64,000 nt of DNA, taken from NCBI GenBank assembly GCA_032988165.1, contig JANTQF010000082.1, positions 1 through 64,000 of the forward strand. Reading direction: 5' to 3'. The DNA comes from Emmonsiellopsis sp. PD_33. Taxonomy: Eukaryota; Ascomycota; Eurotiomycetes; Onygenales; Ajellomycetaceae. The notes below the pieces were generated by a model. It was not told the origin of the DNA. It worked only from the letters and a program-made list of their open reading frames with translations, and did no database searches. Positions 33,791-44,888 of this stretch are shown here, piece after piece; the stretch's first letter is position 1; each line of letters opens with the position of its first letter. The position numbers were made by a program, and so were the translations under genes.

Positions 33791-35059
33791 TCATTGACAG
33801 TCCGCCGGCCCCTTTGGCACACCGTTCGACTGACCCCATTTATTGCACTTGCGCCTTAGGTCGGGGATGACATGCAGGAAGGCCAGATTGCTAACCCAGC
33901 TGGTGACTGTGTCGCGGAACATATGATTCCTTGGGCTCGCCCCCATGGCGCTTGCCTTCATCAATGTGCCTACCATCATAGTCGTGACCATGTACTCGCC
34001 CTTTTCGAGTCCCTTGATCGAGATAGCCGCAACCTCGTCAGGTGTTTGCGGTTTGTCCGCCTCTTCCAATAGTTTGGTCAGGGCAGGTTTTACCTTCTGC
34101 TCCTCTGCAAATCCAGGGCTTAGAATGCCCATAGGGAAAACAATGTGGATTCTCACGTCCGCGGCAGGAGCAACATGGCAGGGATTTCTTCGAGATCCGT
34201 TATATACTTCGACTTCTTGGCTTAGGGTATCCGCAAGAGCACGAATTGCAGCTTTGCAGGGTGTGTAGGGACCGTATCCAGAGATAGGCACAAAAGCCAA
34301 CGTGGAGCTGGTAAAAACGAGGTGTCGGCGAGGCGTTTTCTCAGGAGCTTGGCCGCGGGCATCCGGGGCAAGCCACCTCTTCAAAATAGCTTGGGCTGTG
34401 AACGCTGCCGTCCAGTAATTTGTATCCATCTGGGCTTTCAGGGTCTCGGGGGTGGCGTTCAGGAAGTAACTAGGAATGGATTTTCCAGCACAGCACCAGA
34501 CGATATCAGGGTAGACGCCATCGTTGAACTCGGTGGCCTCCTTCATGACCCGCTCACTCTCGTTGGGGTCGATCAAGTCGGCACTGATCCAGAGGAATTT
34601 TTGGTCGCAAAGATTCGGGGCAACTGTCTGGACGTGTCGATTAACATTAGCTGCATCCCCGCAGAAGTGAGACCGATTCAGCATACCTTCATAGCCTCGT
34701 AGACGGCTTCCAACTTGGACACGTCCCGGCCCACGATGGTGACACTTGCTCCCTTGCGAGCCAATTCCATGGCCACACTTTTGCCCATTCCGTCCGAACC
34801 GCCCGTGACAACGGCCATCTGCATAACCATATCAGTACTCGCCCTCCTCAACTGGAAAACAACCACACAACCGTATACATACCCGGCCTTGCACGACGAA
34901 CTGGTTGACGGTCTTGTAGTAGCGTCCTAGCATGCTGGCGGCTAACAATAGGAAGACTATAAAAAGAACGACTGCTGTAGCTAGCTGGGGAGATGAGAGA
35001 GAAATGGTAGAAAACCTCGCAGCAAGATGGGAAGATATATGCGACAATGTGGGAGACAT
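33791..35059 (-). CDS. ksr1: 3-ketodihydrosphingosine reductase
   Basis: Three exons (35059-34883, 34818-34687, 34627-33791) give 381 residues. An N-terminal membrane segment (LATAVVLFIVFLLLAASML) anchors it, presumably to the endoplasmic reticulum. The short-chain dehydrogenase fold shows cofactor site VVTGGSDGMGKSVAMELA, then VGRDVSKLEAV, ADLIDP, the NxAG-type position WCCAGKSIPSYF, catalytic Ser in FTSSTLAF and YTPCK of the Tyr-x3-Lys pair. The C-terminus has MASAMGASPR-like ASAMGASPRNHMF and a weakly hydrophobic stretch. It reduces 3-ketosphinganine to dihydrosphingosine with NADPH, the second step of sphingolipid synthesis (family knowledge). It diverges from the sas10 gene. Confidence 0.93.
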
Positions 35060-35461
35060 GGTAGGCGGAATGCGGCGGCGGTTCCTGCTCTATGGCATGC
35101 TATGGGTGTCAACAAACAACCGGAGACGAGTAGCTGCTGCGGATTCAAAGGCTTATTCAATCCAAAAGGAGCAGTGGCCGGTGTTAGCCAGACAGATCTG
35201 GGAAGGAGGCAGTCCGCGTCGTTGTTCTTGTAAATTAAATAATTTCCGCGTCGACGTTGACCTCAGCTGCTGCACGGACATCTCGATGCCAAGACATGGG
35301 ACGGCTGCACTAGTCTGGATTGGAACTAGCCCCGTTCGGAGATATCGCTGAGATTTTTTTTGATGCTCGCCAGAAAAAAGTCCAACATAGCCGTGATCCA
35401 TTGCCATTGCGACTCTTCCCGTCGTGTTGTTTTCCAAGCCCGCATACGTCCGCCCGCAATC
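35060..35461. promoter_or_regulatory. Divergent promoter of ksr1 and sas10
   Basis: 402 bp between the two start codons. The right end, next to the ATG at 35462, is pyrimidine-rich. A lipid-synthesis gene and a ribosome-assembly gene share this region. No specific element was identified. Confidence 0.45.
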
Positions 35462-37527
35462 ATGGGCAAGAAAAGAAAGGCCAGCAAGCTTTCCACGGCG
35501 AAAAAAAGCGCCCCCGTTGAAAACTCGAGATTCGCCGCCGATGCACGCTTCACCGACTCGGAGGATGAGTTTGAGGCTGGACGTGATCAGGTTCTTTTAG
35601 ATGAGGCCCCAGAGGCGAAAAGACGGCGGAAATTGGAAGAGCAAGGTAATTAATTGCCTTTTTACTAGGTGGATTAAATCTACAGCAGCTGCTAACACCG
35701 TATATAGAAGAGTTTTTCCAGCCGTCAGACGAGGAAGTACTCGGATACCAATCAGAGTCTATCGACGACGAGGAGGACTTCGACGATGACGATGTAGAGG
35801 ATGAAGGAGATTTTGAGGAGGAGGATACCCGCAAATCCACAACGAAGAAGTCAAATCTACGCAAACGTGATGCCTCTAGTCCTGTCGATGGCGAAGAGGA
35901 AGGTCACGACGAGGACGAAGGAATAACTGGCTGGGGTTCGTCGAAGAAAGACTACTACGATGCAGACGTTATTGAAACCGAGGCAGATGCGCTGGAGGAA
36001 GAGGCGGAAGCCAAGAAGATCCAATTGCAAAAATTACAGTCTATGAACGAGGCAGATTTCGGATTCGACGAATCGGAATGGGCAACTTCGGGACAGGACG
36101 AGAGCCGTGGGCGCAAGGTCGAGGACAACGTGGTTACGGAGGTTTTACCCGAATTGCAGGTCACGGATGATATGAGTGTGGCGGAGCGGCGGAAGATTTT
36201 GAAACAACGATACCCCGAGTTCGAGCCTTTGTCGAAGGATTTTATTGCGCTTCAACCCGTCCACGAGGAGCTTGCTGCTGCTGCGCAAATTGCTGGAGCA
36301 GTTACGAATGGCTCTAACAAACCATCTTATACCGAAGATACCCCTATCTCTGTCATCAAATTTCGCGCTCTCTCCGCATATCTGGGCGCGGTTAGCATGT
36401 ACTTTTTCCTTTTGACGTCTCCGTCAAGAGGCGGCGAAACCCGTCTGGCGATGTCACCGGCTGAACTTAGAGAACACCCCGTCATGGAAACGTTGATCAG
36501 TTGCAAGAAACAATGGGATGATGTTCGGGATCTAGAAGAATTCGAAGAATTTGACGAGGAGTCGGATGAGGGTTCCGAAGATGAAGAGATGCTCGACATA
36601 CCCATCCCAGTGACGAAGGCTTCAGAAAAGAAGCAGAAGCTCGCCAAACCAACAACAGTCAGCGAACCCAAAAAATCAAAGGCTCAGAAGGCCATAGAAG
36701 AAGCCAGGGCCCTAGCAGAAAAGAAACGTACCGAAAAACTACGCGAGACGGAGGCTGGATTGGCTGAGTTGTCTAAACTTCTTGACTCCCAGTCGACAAA
36801 GAAGGTATCACGGCAATCGCAGAAGACAAATGTACAAAATCAACAGGACGACTCAGACTTTGGCGACGAAACGACACTCGACGCACTAGAAGCCGAAGAA
36901 AAAGCCAACAAGAAGAAATCGCTCCGCTTCTACACTTCCCAGATCGCCCAAAAGGCCAACAAGCGCGGCGCTGCTGGTCGCGATGCCGGCGGCGATACCG
37001 ATTTGCCGTACAGAGAGAGACTGAAGGATCGCCAAGCCCGTCTCAACGCCCAGGCCGAGAAGAGAGGCCAACGGAATGCTGACGACCTGGACACTTTGGG
37101 AGGGGACAGTGACGACGAAGACCACCGTATTGCTCGGGACGTCCGTGGCGAGCAAGCCGGCTCCGACGATGACGATTATTATGACATGGTTGCCGCGCGC
37201 TCGAAACAGAAGAAGGCAGAGAAGAAGCAGCTTGCTGACGCGTACGCGGAGGCGGAGCGGGAGGGCGGTCGCGTGGAGATCCAAGAGGAGATAGGCGCTG
37301 ATGGCAAGCGGGCGATTACGTATACGATTGAGAAGAATAAGGGGCTGGCGCCGAAGAGGAGTAAGGATGTGCGGAACCCTAGGGTTAAGAAGAGAAAGAA
37401 GTATGAGGAGAAGAAGAAGAAGTTGGGCAGTATGCGGCAGGTTTATAAGGGTGGTGAAGGACGGGGTGGGTATGGTGGTGAACTTACGGGTATTAAGAAG
37501 AACTTGGTTAAGAGTGTTAAGTTGTGA
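35462..37527 (+). CDS. sas10: Small-subunit processome protein Sas10/Utp3
   Basis: Two exons (35462-35645, 35708-37527) give 667 residues. MGKKRKASKLS begins a basic and then strongly acidic N-terminus (EEDFDDDDVEDEGDFEEED). In the middle, MSVAERRKILKQRYPEFEPLSKDF and ISVIKFRALSAYLGAVSMYFFLLTSP form the Sas10/Utp3/C1D domain. The C-terminal Sas10 domain is NKGLAPKRSKDVRNPRVKKRKKYEEKKKKLGS with VYKGGEGRGGYGGELTGI. In yeast this protein is a U3 snoRNP-associated component needed for 18S rRNA processing and has been linked to silencing; here that is inference from family. The intron is 62 nt with phase 1. Confidence 0.95.
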
Positions 37528-37845
37528 TGGGGGTTGGTAATTTGGCGGGGGGGTATTTGGTATTTCTTGCTTTGCTTACTGCCAGGATGGTATAGTTTGA
37601 ATATCATGAATGCGTCATTGAGATGGCTGTATATATTTCAATATCGATTATTGGTGACGGATATTGCATCCATTTTACTGCTAAGATAATACTATTGTAG
37701 CCTGATGGTCTCGAGTCTCGACATAACATATCTCCATCCAGCACGAATCTGCCTATAGATAGACATGCACTGCCGTCAATATTATAGCAACAGGCCCCTT
37801 ACTCCCTCATCAGGCACGTCATAATTCAACCCAAGCCCACCCCAA
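37528..37845. other. Convergent intergenic region
   Basis: 318 bp of shared 3' sequence between sas10 and msh5, AT-rich, with no gene. Confidence 0.5.
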
Positions 37846-40800
37846 TCAGGTAAACTCCGTCATCACAACACTCCCATCGTCCTTCGCAACAATACTCTCC
37901 AGTATAACTTCCGGCCGCTCATATCCACCACCACCACTACCGCCACCATGAAACGCATCCTCCGAAAAGTCCGCCTCGAGGAATCTCCTCGCCATACTCT
38001 CCTATATTCCGATTTCAGCGTTCAATTTTCCTAGACGGGAAAGCAACCGCTGTGTGGGTTTGGGAAATAGGGGACGGCGGAAAGAGAGAGTTGAGGTAAC
38101 CTACTGCATCCTCGAGCTCGTCCATCTCATCCGCAGACATCTTCGCACAGATGACAACCAGATCCTCGCCGCGGGCGGCTAGCGTGCCGATTTCGTTTGC
38201 GCGCGAGATTATGGCTGGGTCGATGCCGTTCATTGCTGCGCAGCTGGGGGTTGGTTATCGTTTAGTATTGTGGTATTGATTATATAAAAGGGGCGGGCGG
38301 GGGGACTTACTTCGTTCCAAAGCTGGCATTACTTCGTCCAGATCGGAAACTGGAAGGTATAGATTAATACTGGCATTCCCCTTTTTGGCCGAGAAAAAGG
38401 GGGAAGTCAAAGATACTCAACTTGTATAGGTAAGTCACTTGGTTCTCCACGTCACTCGCCATGGGATCAACCTGCACTTCCATGTATCCGAATCCCAACT
38501 CCCTTCTAGGAGCTAGAAACCCGTTCTCGAATATTTCATGGAAGTGCGTTGCGGCCAGAACTTTTGGTCGTTTCTCGCCGCGACTTAGCAGGTATTCGAA
38601 GAGGCCGCAGGCAAGGCCGGCGCCATCTAAAAAGTCCATGTATATTAGAGCTGCAGCCTTGACTAGACGAAGAATCGCTGGGAGCAAAACCAACCGGTTG
38701 ATTCAGTCCCTTTGCCAAATTCATCGATTATGAGGAGGCTTCGCTCTGTTGCGAGAGTCAAGGCGAAGGAGATTTGTTGTAGATCGATCATGAAAGAGCT
38801 TTGGGCCTATGGAGAAAGAAACCGGTCAGATAGCTTTTCTTTTTAAATTGTGGTTACCTCCTTTCCTTGCCTTGGACACTGTTTCTCGCGTGGTTATCCG
38901 TGTTAGGATTTTGTCAGTGATTCCAATTCTGGCGCTATCTGCTGGAACGAAACTGCGGGTAAATCGTCAATTTCTAATAGAATGAGTTTCGATCTAGATA
39001 GTGCATTTTACCTTCCGATATGAGCCATGTACACTATCAAAGCAACCTAGGGGTATATTAGCCTAACAGTTTCGCCATTTGTTTATTGGAGGTCAGACCT
39101 GTTTGAGATACACGCTTTTACCAGAGTAATTCGGTCCAGTGAGTAGCAACATGCTTGGGCCTTGGGGTCCAGCTACCACAGACGAATTCTCCAAAGACTG
39201 TGAGGATGGACTCGAGGAAACGGCCTCCCTTCCGTTTCCGCCAACTATTAAGGTGTCATTTGGTATAAAGGTTGGAACTGTTAGCTCATGTAAGAGGTGG
39301 CTAGATCCTGTCAGCCATTGACGCAGTGTCGCTGGGTTGAGATATTCCCTCACCGTCCACCTTTGATCACGATGCTGTTATCTTGTGTTATCTGCGGGCG
39401 TATGAGTTTGTATAGATTTGCCCCCTGCACGAGAGCGAGGAGGCTTATAGCAGTTAGGAAAATACGAACAACTGGGAAGAGAAGGTCAAAGTATACCTAT
39501 CAATCTCTCCACAGATATCAGATGCCTCCACGAGCATAGTTTCATACTGAAGCACTCTTTGCGCCATCTCATAGACAATTTCAATCTCCTTTTCTGTGCA
39601 TCATAAGTATAGGACGTAGACACGGATTAGCATAGAATACTTACCGCAAATAAGCCCGTAAATATCTCCTAATCTTTCATCCATCTCCCGCATTCGAAAA
39701 TCTTTGAAGTAAATTCTGTTTTCGGTAGTAAATACCTGGTCCCAGCGCTCCTCTCCGCCATCATAGACAGCTCGACCCAACTCGTCCAGCGGCATGGCAA
39801 TATTGAACCCAAGCTGTGGAAAGTATATGACGTTGAGGTCATTGCGTAGCCCTTCAGGAATTGTGGCTGCGATATTCACCGCTACTTGGTTCAGTAAGCT
39901 ATCCATGCCGTTGTATGTCTCTTTCAAATCGTCCAATTCGCGATCCACCCTGGGCTTTACAACGGTTCGATGCTCCTCAATTGAGCTTTGGAGATCGACC
40001 TGCCGTGAGTTAGTGGCTAGTTTCACGAAATCGAGGAATCCAACTTTACAGTTTCATGGATTGCTCTTCCAACCTGGTGCAACTTCGTCACATCTAATTT
40101 TTCCAACGCCTGGGCAACCCAGTTAGCTAACACCCGCACAACGTCACGTACAAGTAGTTCTCACCCTTGCATGCAGATCTAGATTTTCCGCTCCTGTAAC
40201 CGATCGTATGGTCTCCTGCACATCAATTGCGTGGAAGGCAAACTATAAACTTGGAATCAGCACCAACCATAGCCCAAATTGCCGTGATAGAAGACAAACC
40301 TCAAGAAGCGTGGCCCAGACACCACTCCTGAATCCCTTAAATTTAGCATTGCCTGAGCTGATCCCTTTCCGTACATGGACCATCACGGGACGTAAATTCT
40401 TTATCCCCTTTAGGCTCTTGGTAAGCTTTTCAATAACAACGTCATTATCCGAACGCAGATATATCCCGATAAAGTCATGCCTCTCCTTTATACGAGCAAT
40501 ATCTGTGCTAGGACGGAGGAACATTTGCCTCAAGCGAGCCTTCCCTTGGGGTGTTCTAGCAAAATGATGGAAAAGACCAAATACCGAGAGGCTCTCTTTC
40601 GCACCAGAGGAGCCCTTGCTGGGTCCTTGGTTGAATGCGTTGGGGTGGGATTCGGACTGAATCACTTGGAGTGATGTGAGGGTGTCCTTGTTGACGAACC
40701 TACAGAACAATTAGCGATTGGTTTGGCGCGGATTCGGGGAGGGGATGTTACATTGTCCCCTGCAAACTCCGCATATCAACTGCTCGAATCCTGAACTTTT

Positions 40801-41733
40801 CGTTTCCGGGACGATTCTGAGATAAACACTCTGCACTGTGTTTCCTCTGCAGGTACGTTATTACCGCGCCAGCGCATCCGATAGAAACGCGATTGTCCAT
40901 ATCAAGGGAGCCCGAAAGGTTCAATAACCTCCCCTGTTGGTCTGTGAACCCGAAATCGGTTTCATCTCCATTTTGGCCCATTGAAAATGTATCGCCTGGG
41001 ACAAGAAATCTAATCTCATTTCTCGACCCGTCGAGTTGAAGTTTGGAAAGCTTAAGCCTTGCGCCCTCGAAGCTGAATTCCTGCGAGGGGCGCACATCTA
41101 GATGATAAGGGAGCTGGAATTGCACATCTTGAATATTTCATCGTTAGCAATAGCTAGTCTAGGATAGATGCGTAATTGGGGCTCACCATCTTCATTGGGA
41201 ATGCCTTGATGTGTTTGCTCCAGATTACTTGCACTCTGGTCTGCCCGAGTTGAAACGAGAACCAACGTTGGCTCAACGTCAAGTTTTACTACGGTGATAG
41301 AAGGTTAGAACAAGAGCCCAACACACCCAAAATGAGTAAACCACTTACAGGTCTCAACTGCCTCGAATCCTCCGGACGTGATGTCCTCTAGAATGTATAG
41401 CTTTTCCTCTTGAGCAACATAATAGCAACAGCCAACAGTTCCCCTCTCTTTCATATCAATAGCCATGATGACTTGGCACAGATCCTCATTTTCGTCCTCC
41501 TGCTCTTGATTGCCAACGCCATTCCGTCCCTCCAGTTCACTTGCAAGATCATTGGCAGAGCTCTCTGTACATGCAGCCACTGAGGACTCCCTGACTGACG
41601 GCGTTACCCGAGCACGTCTGGCGCTAGGCTGCGTGTTGGACGGGCGCTGGCTGCCCCTTGCCGACGACTGCTGGCTACCGCGGGAGGAGTGCATTCCTCG
41701 TCCCCTTCTCCTTCTCGAGGATGATGGTGCCAT
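37846..41733 (-). CDS. msh5: Meiotic MutS homologue Msh5
   Basis: Seventeen exons: 41733-41349, 41288-41187, 41127-40752, 40699-40300, 40242-40165, 40109-40050, 39999-39645, 39593-39497, 39443-39354, 39300-39099, 39046-39012, 38952-38871, 38806-38695, 38626-38422, 38349-38311, 38243-38105 and 38001-37846. All phases close, giving 970 residues. After a basic Ser/Arg/Gly-rich N-terminus come the MutS core (NAFNQGPSKGSSGAKESLSVFGLF) and the ATPase: Walker A GPNYSGKSVYLKQ, SFMIDLQQISFAL, Walker B LIIDEFGKGTEST, then CGLFEYLL and ATHFHEIF. FRSGRSNASFG and AAMNGIDPAIISRANEIG mark Msh5. With Msh4 it stabilises crossover intermediates in meiosis; it lacks the mismatch-sensing N-terminal domain (family knowledge). 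One intron, 38870-38807, needs a GC donor. The density of introns is unlike all neighbours. Confidence 0.93.
38807..38870 (-). other. GC-AG intron of msh5
   Basis: Only a join with donor AAG|gcaagg and acceptor ccatag|GCC keeps the frame and gives TRETVSKAQSSFMIDLQQ, as in Msh5 relatives. The nearest GT (ggtaacc, 9-10 bases further on) shifts the frame. The GC donor otherwise matches the consensus well. Confidence 0.8.
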
Positions 41734-42127
41734 ATTTTGGATGGTAGATATAAGGATTGTCAGGGCATTTCTAGAAATTTGCGAAGAGTGGAGGGAAGCC
41801 TTGGAAAATCCATGTAATATCCCGATTGGGAAGAGTCGTGGCCCAAGCTTTCGTCCAAAGCCACCGATAGATGCAGACAAAATCCAGCTCTCATAAACAG
41901 ATGAAATGGTATTAAAATAAATGAAAGACTGGGATATATAGTACAGTATCAGAAATATAAGTGATAGTACAGGTATAATGTACATAATAAAGGCCCATTC
42001 TGCGCCAGCCCCGCCAAATAATAATTGAGTGAAATGTCCCTAACATACAACGCTGAATGGAGATGCAACCAGTGGTTAAAATGAAAAGCAAAGAAGATAA
42101 AGAAATATCAGTTCATGTACAAGTACA
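41734..42127. promoter_or_regulatory. msh5 upstream region and hsp78 downstream region
   Basis: 394 bp between two leftward genes; AT-rich in the middle (41930-42030). It must hold the msh5 promoter and the hsp78 3' end. No specific element was identified. Confidence 0.4.
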
Positions 42128-44503
42128 TTACGTCGGGTTTTCAGAGAAAACTTCAAGCCCAGATTTATTTTCGTTGAAAGTGACGTGCGCGGTCTGGCCC
42201 GTGACAATCTGCCCCCTGATTATTTTGTCTGCCAGGCGGTTGCCAATTTCTTTCGCAATAAGTCGGTTCAGGGGACGAGCTCCATATCTTGGATCATAGC
42301 CCTTTTCACAAAGCCAATCTTTGACAGAATCATCCACGGTCAAAGTAATTCTTCTATCCTCCAACCTCTGCTGGAGCTCCCGGAGCCTGATATCGACGAT
42401 ATCACGCAGAGCATTTCTCGAGAGCCTCTTAAAAATGATGAACTCATCAATCCTGTTCAAAAATTCAGGCGGATATGAAGACTGGACTGTGCCCATGACT
42501 GCCGTCTTTATCTCTGAAGAAATCTCGTCCCCAAGGGTAGGATCTGCCCCAACAAGGATCTCAGCGCCAAGATTGGAGGTTAAAACAATCATTGTGTTCC
42601 GGAAGTCAATCTTATGACCCTGGGCATCCGTGAGGAAACCTTCGTCGAGAACTTGGAGTAGCAGAGCAGATATGTCACGATGGGCCTTTTCAAATTCGTC
42701 GAACAACAAGACTGCGTATGGTTTCCGTCTGACGGCCTCAGTTAATTGACCAGCATCTTCATAGCCAACGTATCCTGCAGGGGAACCAATCAGGCGGCTA
42801 ACAGTGTGCTTTTCTTGGAATTCGCTCATATCAAACCGTAAAACAGCAGATTCCGTTGAGAACAGGAAGCCCGCCATCTTCTTGCAAAGCTCTGTTTTCC
42901 CAACTCCAGTCGGCCCCAGGAACATAAAGGATGCCAGTGGTCGATTTTCTCCACTAAGCCCCGCCCTTTGCATACGGACGGCATTGGCTACAGCAGAAAG
43001 GGCATCATCCTGTCCCCGAACTGATTGTCTTAATGTATCCTCCATATGGATAAGTTTTTCAACCTCTCCGGCCATAAGTTTGTTAACAGGAATACCCGTG
43101 GTGCGTGAAACAACGGCAGCAATGTCATCGCTTGTAACAGAATCATGAAGAAGCACCTGGCCGTCAGCGGTGGTGGTTGTGGCCTCAGCCCCATCTTGTG
43201 GAAGCTTTTTCTCAAGTCCCGGAATTGTAGAATATCGTAACTCGCTAGCTTTGGCAAAATTCCCTTCGCGTTGAGCTTGCTCAAGATCCATCCGTGCGCG
43301 TTCTAGATTCTCCTTGGCCTGCTTGATGGCATCGAGTTCCGCTCTCTCCTTTTCCCAGACCTCCGTGAGTTCCTTGACCTTCTCCTGCTTTGTTTTCAAC
43401 AAGTTCTCTAATTTCTCCCGACGCTCCTTGCTAGGAATATCGGTCTCCTTGCGTAGAGACTCGAGTTCGATTTGGATCGTCATAATTTGCCGATCGAGCT
43501 CCTGGATCGCATCGGGTTTCGACTCCTGCTGTAACCGAAGAGCGGAAGCAGCTTCGTCAACCAAATCAATGGCCTTGTCTGGAAGGAATCTATCGGTAAT
43601 ATATCGGTTGCTGTATGTGGCAGCAGCCACAAGTGCACCGTCGGTAATTCTCACGCCATGATGTACTTCGTACTTTTCTTTGATGCCTCTCAATATTGAT
43701 ATGGTATCGGGTACTGATGGCTCTTCGACTAGGATAGGTTGGAATCGTCGGGCAAGAGCCACATCTTTCTCGATCTGACGATATTCGTTCAATGTTGTAG
43801 CGCCGCAGCATTGGAGTTCGCCTCGCGAAAGAGCCGGCTTTAAAAGATTGCTTGCGTCAATGCTCCCCTCTGCCTTGCCCAAACCAAGTAGTGTATGCAA
43901 CTCATCCACGAATAGAATAACACCCCCTTTAGCGTCTTCCACCTCCTTCAGGACCTTCTTCAGTCTCTCCTCGAAATCGCCTCGAAATTTTGCGCCCGCA
44001 ATCAGTTGGCCCAGATCCAAGGCAATCACACGCTTATCCTTGACGCTCTCTGGAACATCTCCTTTGACGATTCTTTGAGCCAGACCTTCGAGGATGGCGG
44101 TTTTGCCAGTACCGGCAGAACCAATTAAAACCGGGTTGTTCTTGGTTCTTCTGGATAAGACTTGTATAGTCCGCTGGATTTCCCCATCTCTGCCAATGAC
44201 TGGATCGAGTTTCCCATCTTTTGCCCTAGCTGTAAGATCAACTCCATATTCCTCCAAAGCTGCTTTTTCCGGCTCCCCGCCCAAATTCATCCGGTGTGTT
44301 CCACCGGGGGGGTGTGGTCTTCCGTTTGCATAGTGGCGAACCGTTGGAAACAGGGATAACGGTGCTCTCGAGGGGATTTGGAGTGCAATTGGCAATTGTT
44401 TAGATAGTTCTGTACGGTAATGCGACGTTCGAATTGGGAGCTTGCATCGCGCAGCTGTTTGAAGCAGCCGAGGACTGCGGCGTTGCAGCTTGGACGAGAG
44501 CAT
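42128..44503 (-). CDS. hsp78: Mitochondrial Hsp78 (ClpB-type AAA+ disaggregase)
   Basis: A single exon of 791 residues. About 60 residues of basic, Ser-rich leader are a mitochondrial presequence. The Clp N-domain is absent, as usual for Hsp78. First ATPase domain: Walker A GSAGTGKT at residues 128-135, Walker B ILFVDELH. A long coiled-coil middle domain follows (LESLRKETDIPSKERREKLE through ELTEVWEKERAELDAI). Second ATPase domain: GPTGVGKT near residue 530, LLFDEFEKAH, sensor-2 region YDPRYGARPLNRLI. The protein resolubilises aggregated proteins in the matrix with mitochondrial Hsp70 (family knowledge). A heat-shock element lies 144 bp upstream. The lack of introns contrasts with msh5 next door and would help rapid induction. 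Confidence 0.96.
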   Translation of the reverse strand: MLSSKLQRRSPRLLQTAARCKLPIRTSHYRTELSKQLPIALQIPSRAPLSLFPTVRHYANGRPHPPGGTHRMNLGGEPEKAALEEYGVDLTARAKDGKLDPVIGRDGEIQRTIQVLSRRTKNNPVLIGSAGTGKTAILEGLAQRIVKGDVPESVKDKRVIALDLGQLIAGAKFRGDFEERLKKVLKEVEDAKGGVILFVDELHTLLGLGKAEGSIDASNLLKPALSRGELQCCGATTLNEYRQIEKDVALARRFQPILVEEPSVPDTISILRGIKEKYEVHHGVRITDGALVAAATYSNRYITDRFLPDKAIDLVDEAASALRLQQESKPDAIQELDRQIMTIQIELESLRKETDIPSKERREKLENLLKTKQEKVKELTEVWEKERAELDAIKQAKENLERARMDLEQAQREGNFAKASELRYSTIPGLEKKLPQDGAEATTTTADGQVLLHDSVTSDDIAAVVSRTTGIPVNKLMAGEVEKLIHMEDTLRQSVRGQDDALSAVANAVRMQRAGLSGENRPLASFMFLGPTGVGKTELCKKMAGFLFSTESAVLRFDMSEFQEKHTVSRLIGSPAGYVGYEDAGQLTEAVRRKPYAVLLFDEFEKAHRDISALLLQVLDEGFLTDAQGHKIDFRNTMIVLTSNLGAEILVGADPTLGDEISSEIKTAVMGTVQSSYPPEFLNRIDEFIIFKRLSRNALRDIVDIRLRELQQRLEDRRITLTVDDSVKDWLCEKGYDPRYGARPLNRLIAKEIGNRLADKIIRGQIVTGQTAHVTFNENKSGLEVFSENPT

Positions 44504-44888
44504 TGTAATTTTGCTTGAGTCGAGGCGGGCTAGTCTGACAAACTGTTATGGACAGTGTTATGTCCTAAGACATGGTAGTAGGTCCTTCGTGAAGCGGAAG
44601 ATATAAAGGTAGAAAGATATCCAAAAGCTGGCTGTGCAATCGACAATTCTCGAAAGCTCCAGAATATGGCGAGCTGTCTCATCAAGATCCAAGGTTTGAG
44701 CGAGGTCGTCATGGACGAGCTCACGTGATGGCGGGACACCAAACTTTGTTGTGGGAGCCACTTCAAAAAATTTCAACACAAACCTCCTCGTCTTTTCTTC
44801 TTTTCTCCCCACCCAACAACCGCTTTTCCCACCCACAAACACCGCAAATCCCCCTTTCTTTGTCCATATACCCCTACATTCTTGCATC
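44504..44888. promoter_or_regulatory. Divergent promoter of hsp78 and eEF1B
   Basis: 385 bp between start codons. The left half carries the heat-shock-like sites; the right half (44760-44888) is CT-rich and ends in a pyrimidine-rich leader, typical for translation-factor genes. Confidence 0.55.
44647..44664. promoter_or_regulatory. Heat-shock element upstream of hsp78
   Basis: The sequence TTCtcGAAagcTCcaGAA has four 5-bp units in alternating orientation with exact spacing; three are perfect and one (CTC) has one mismatch. It lies 144 bp before the Hsp78 start codon, which is the right place for Hsf1 binding. A second two-unit site, TTCgtGAA, lies at 44586-44593, closer to the gene. eEF1B starts 225 bp away on the other side. 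Confidence 0.7.
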
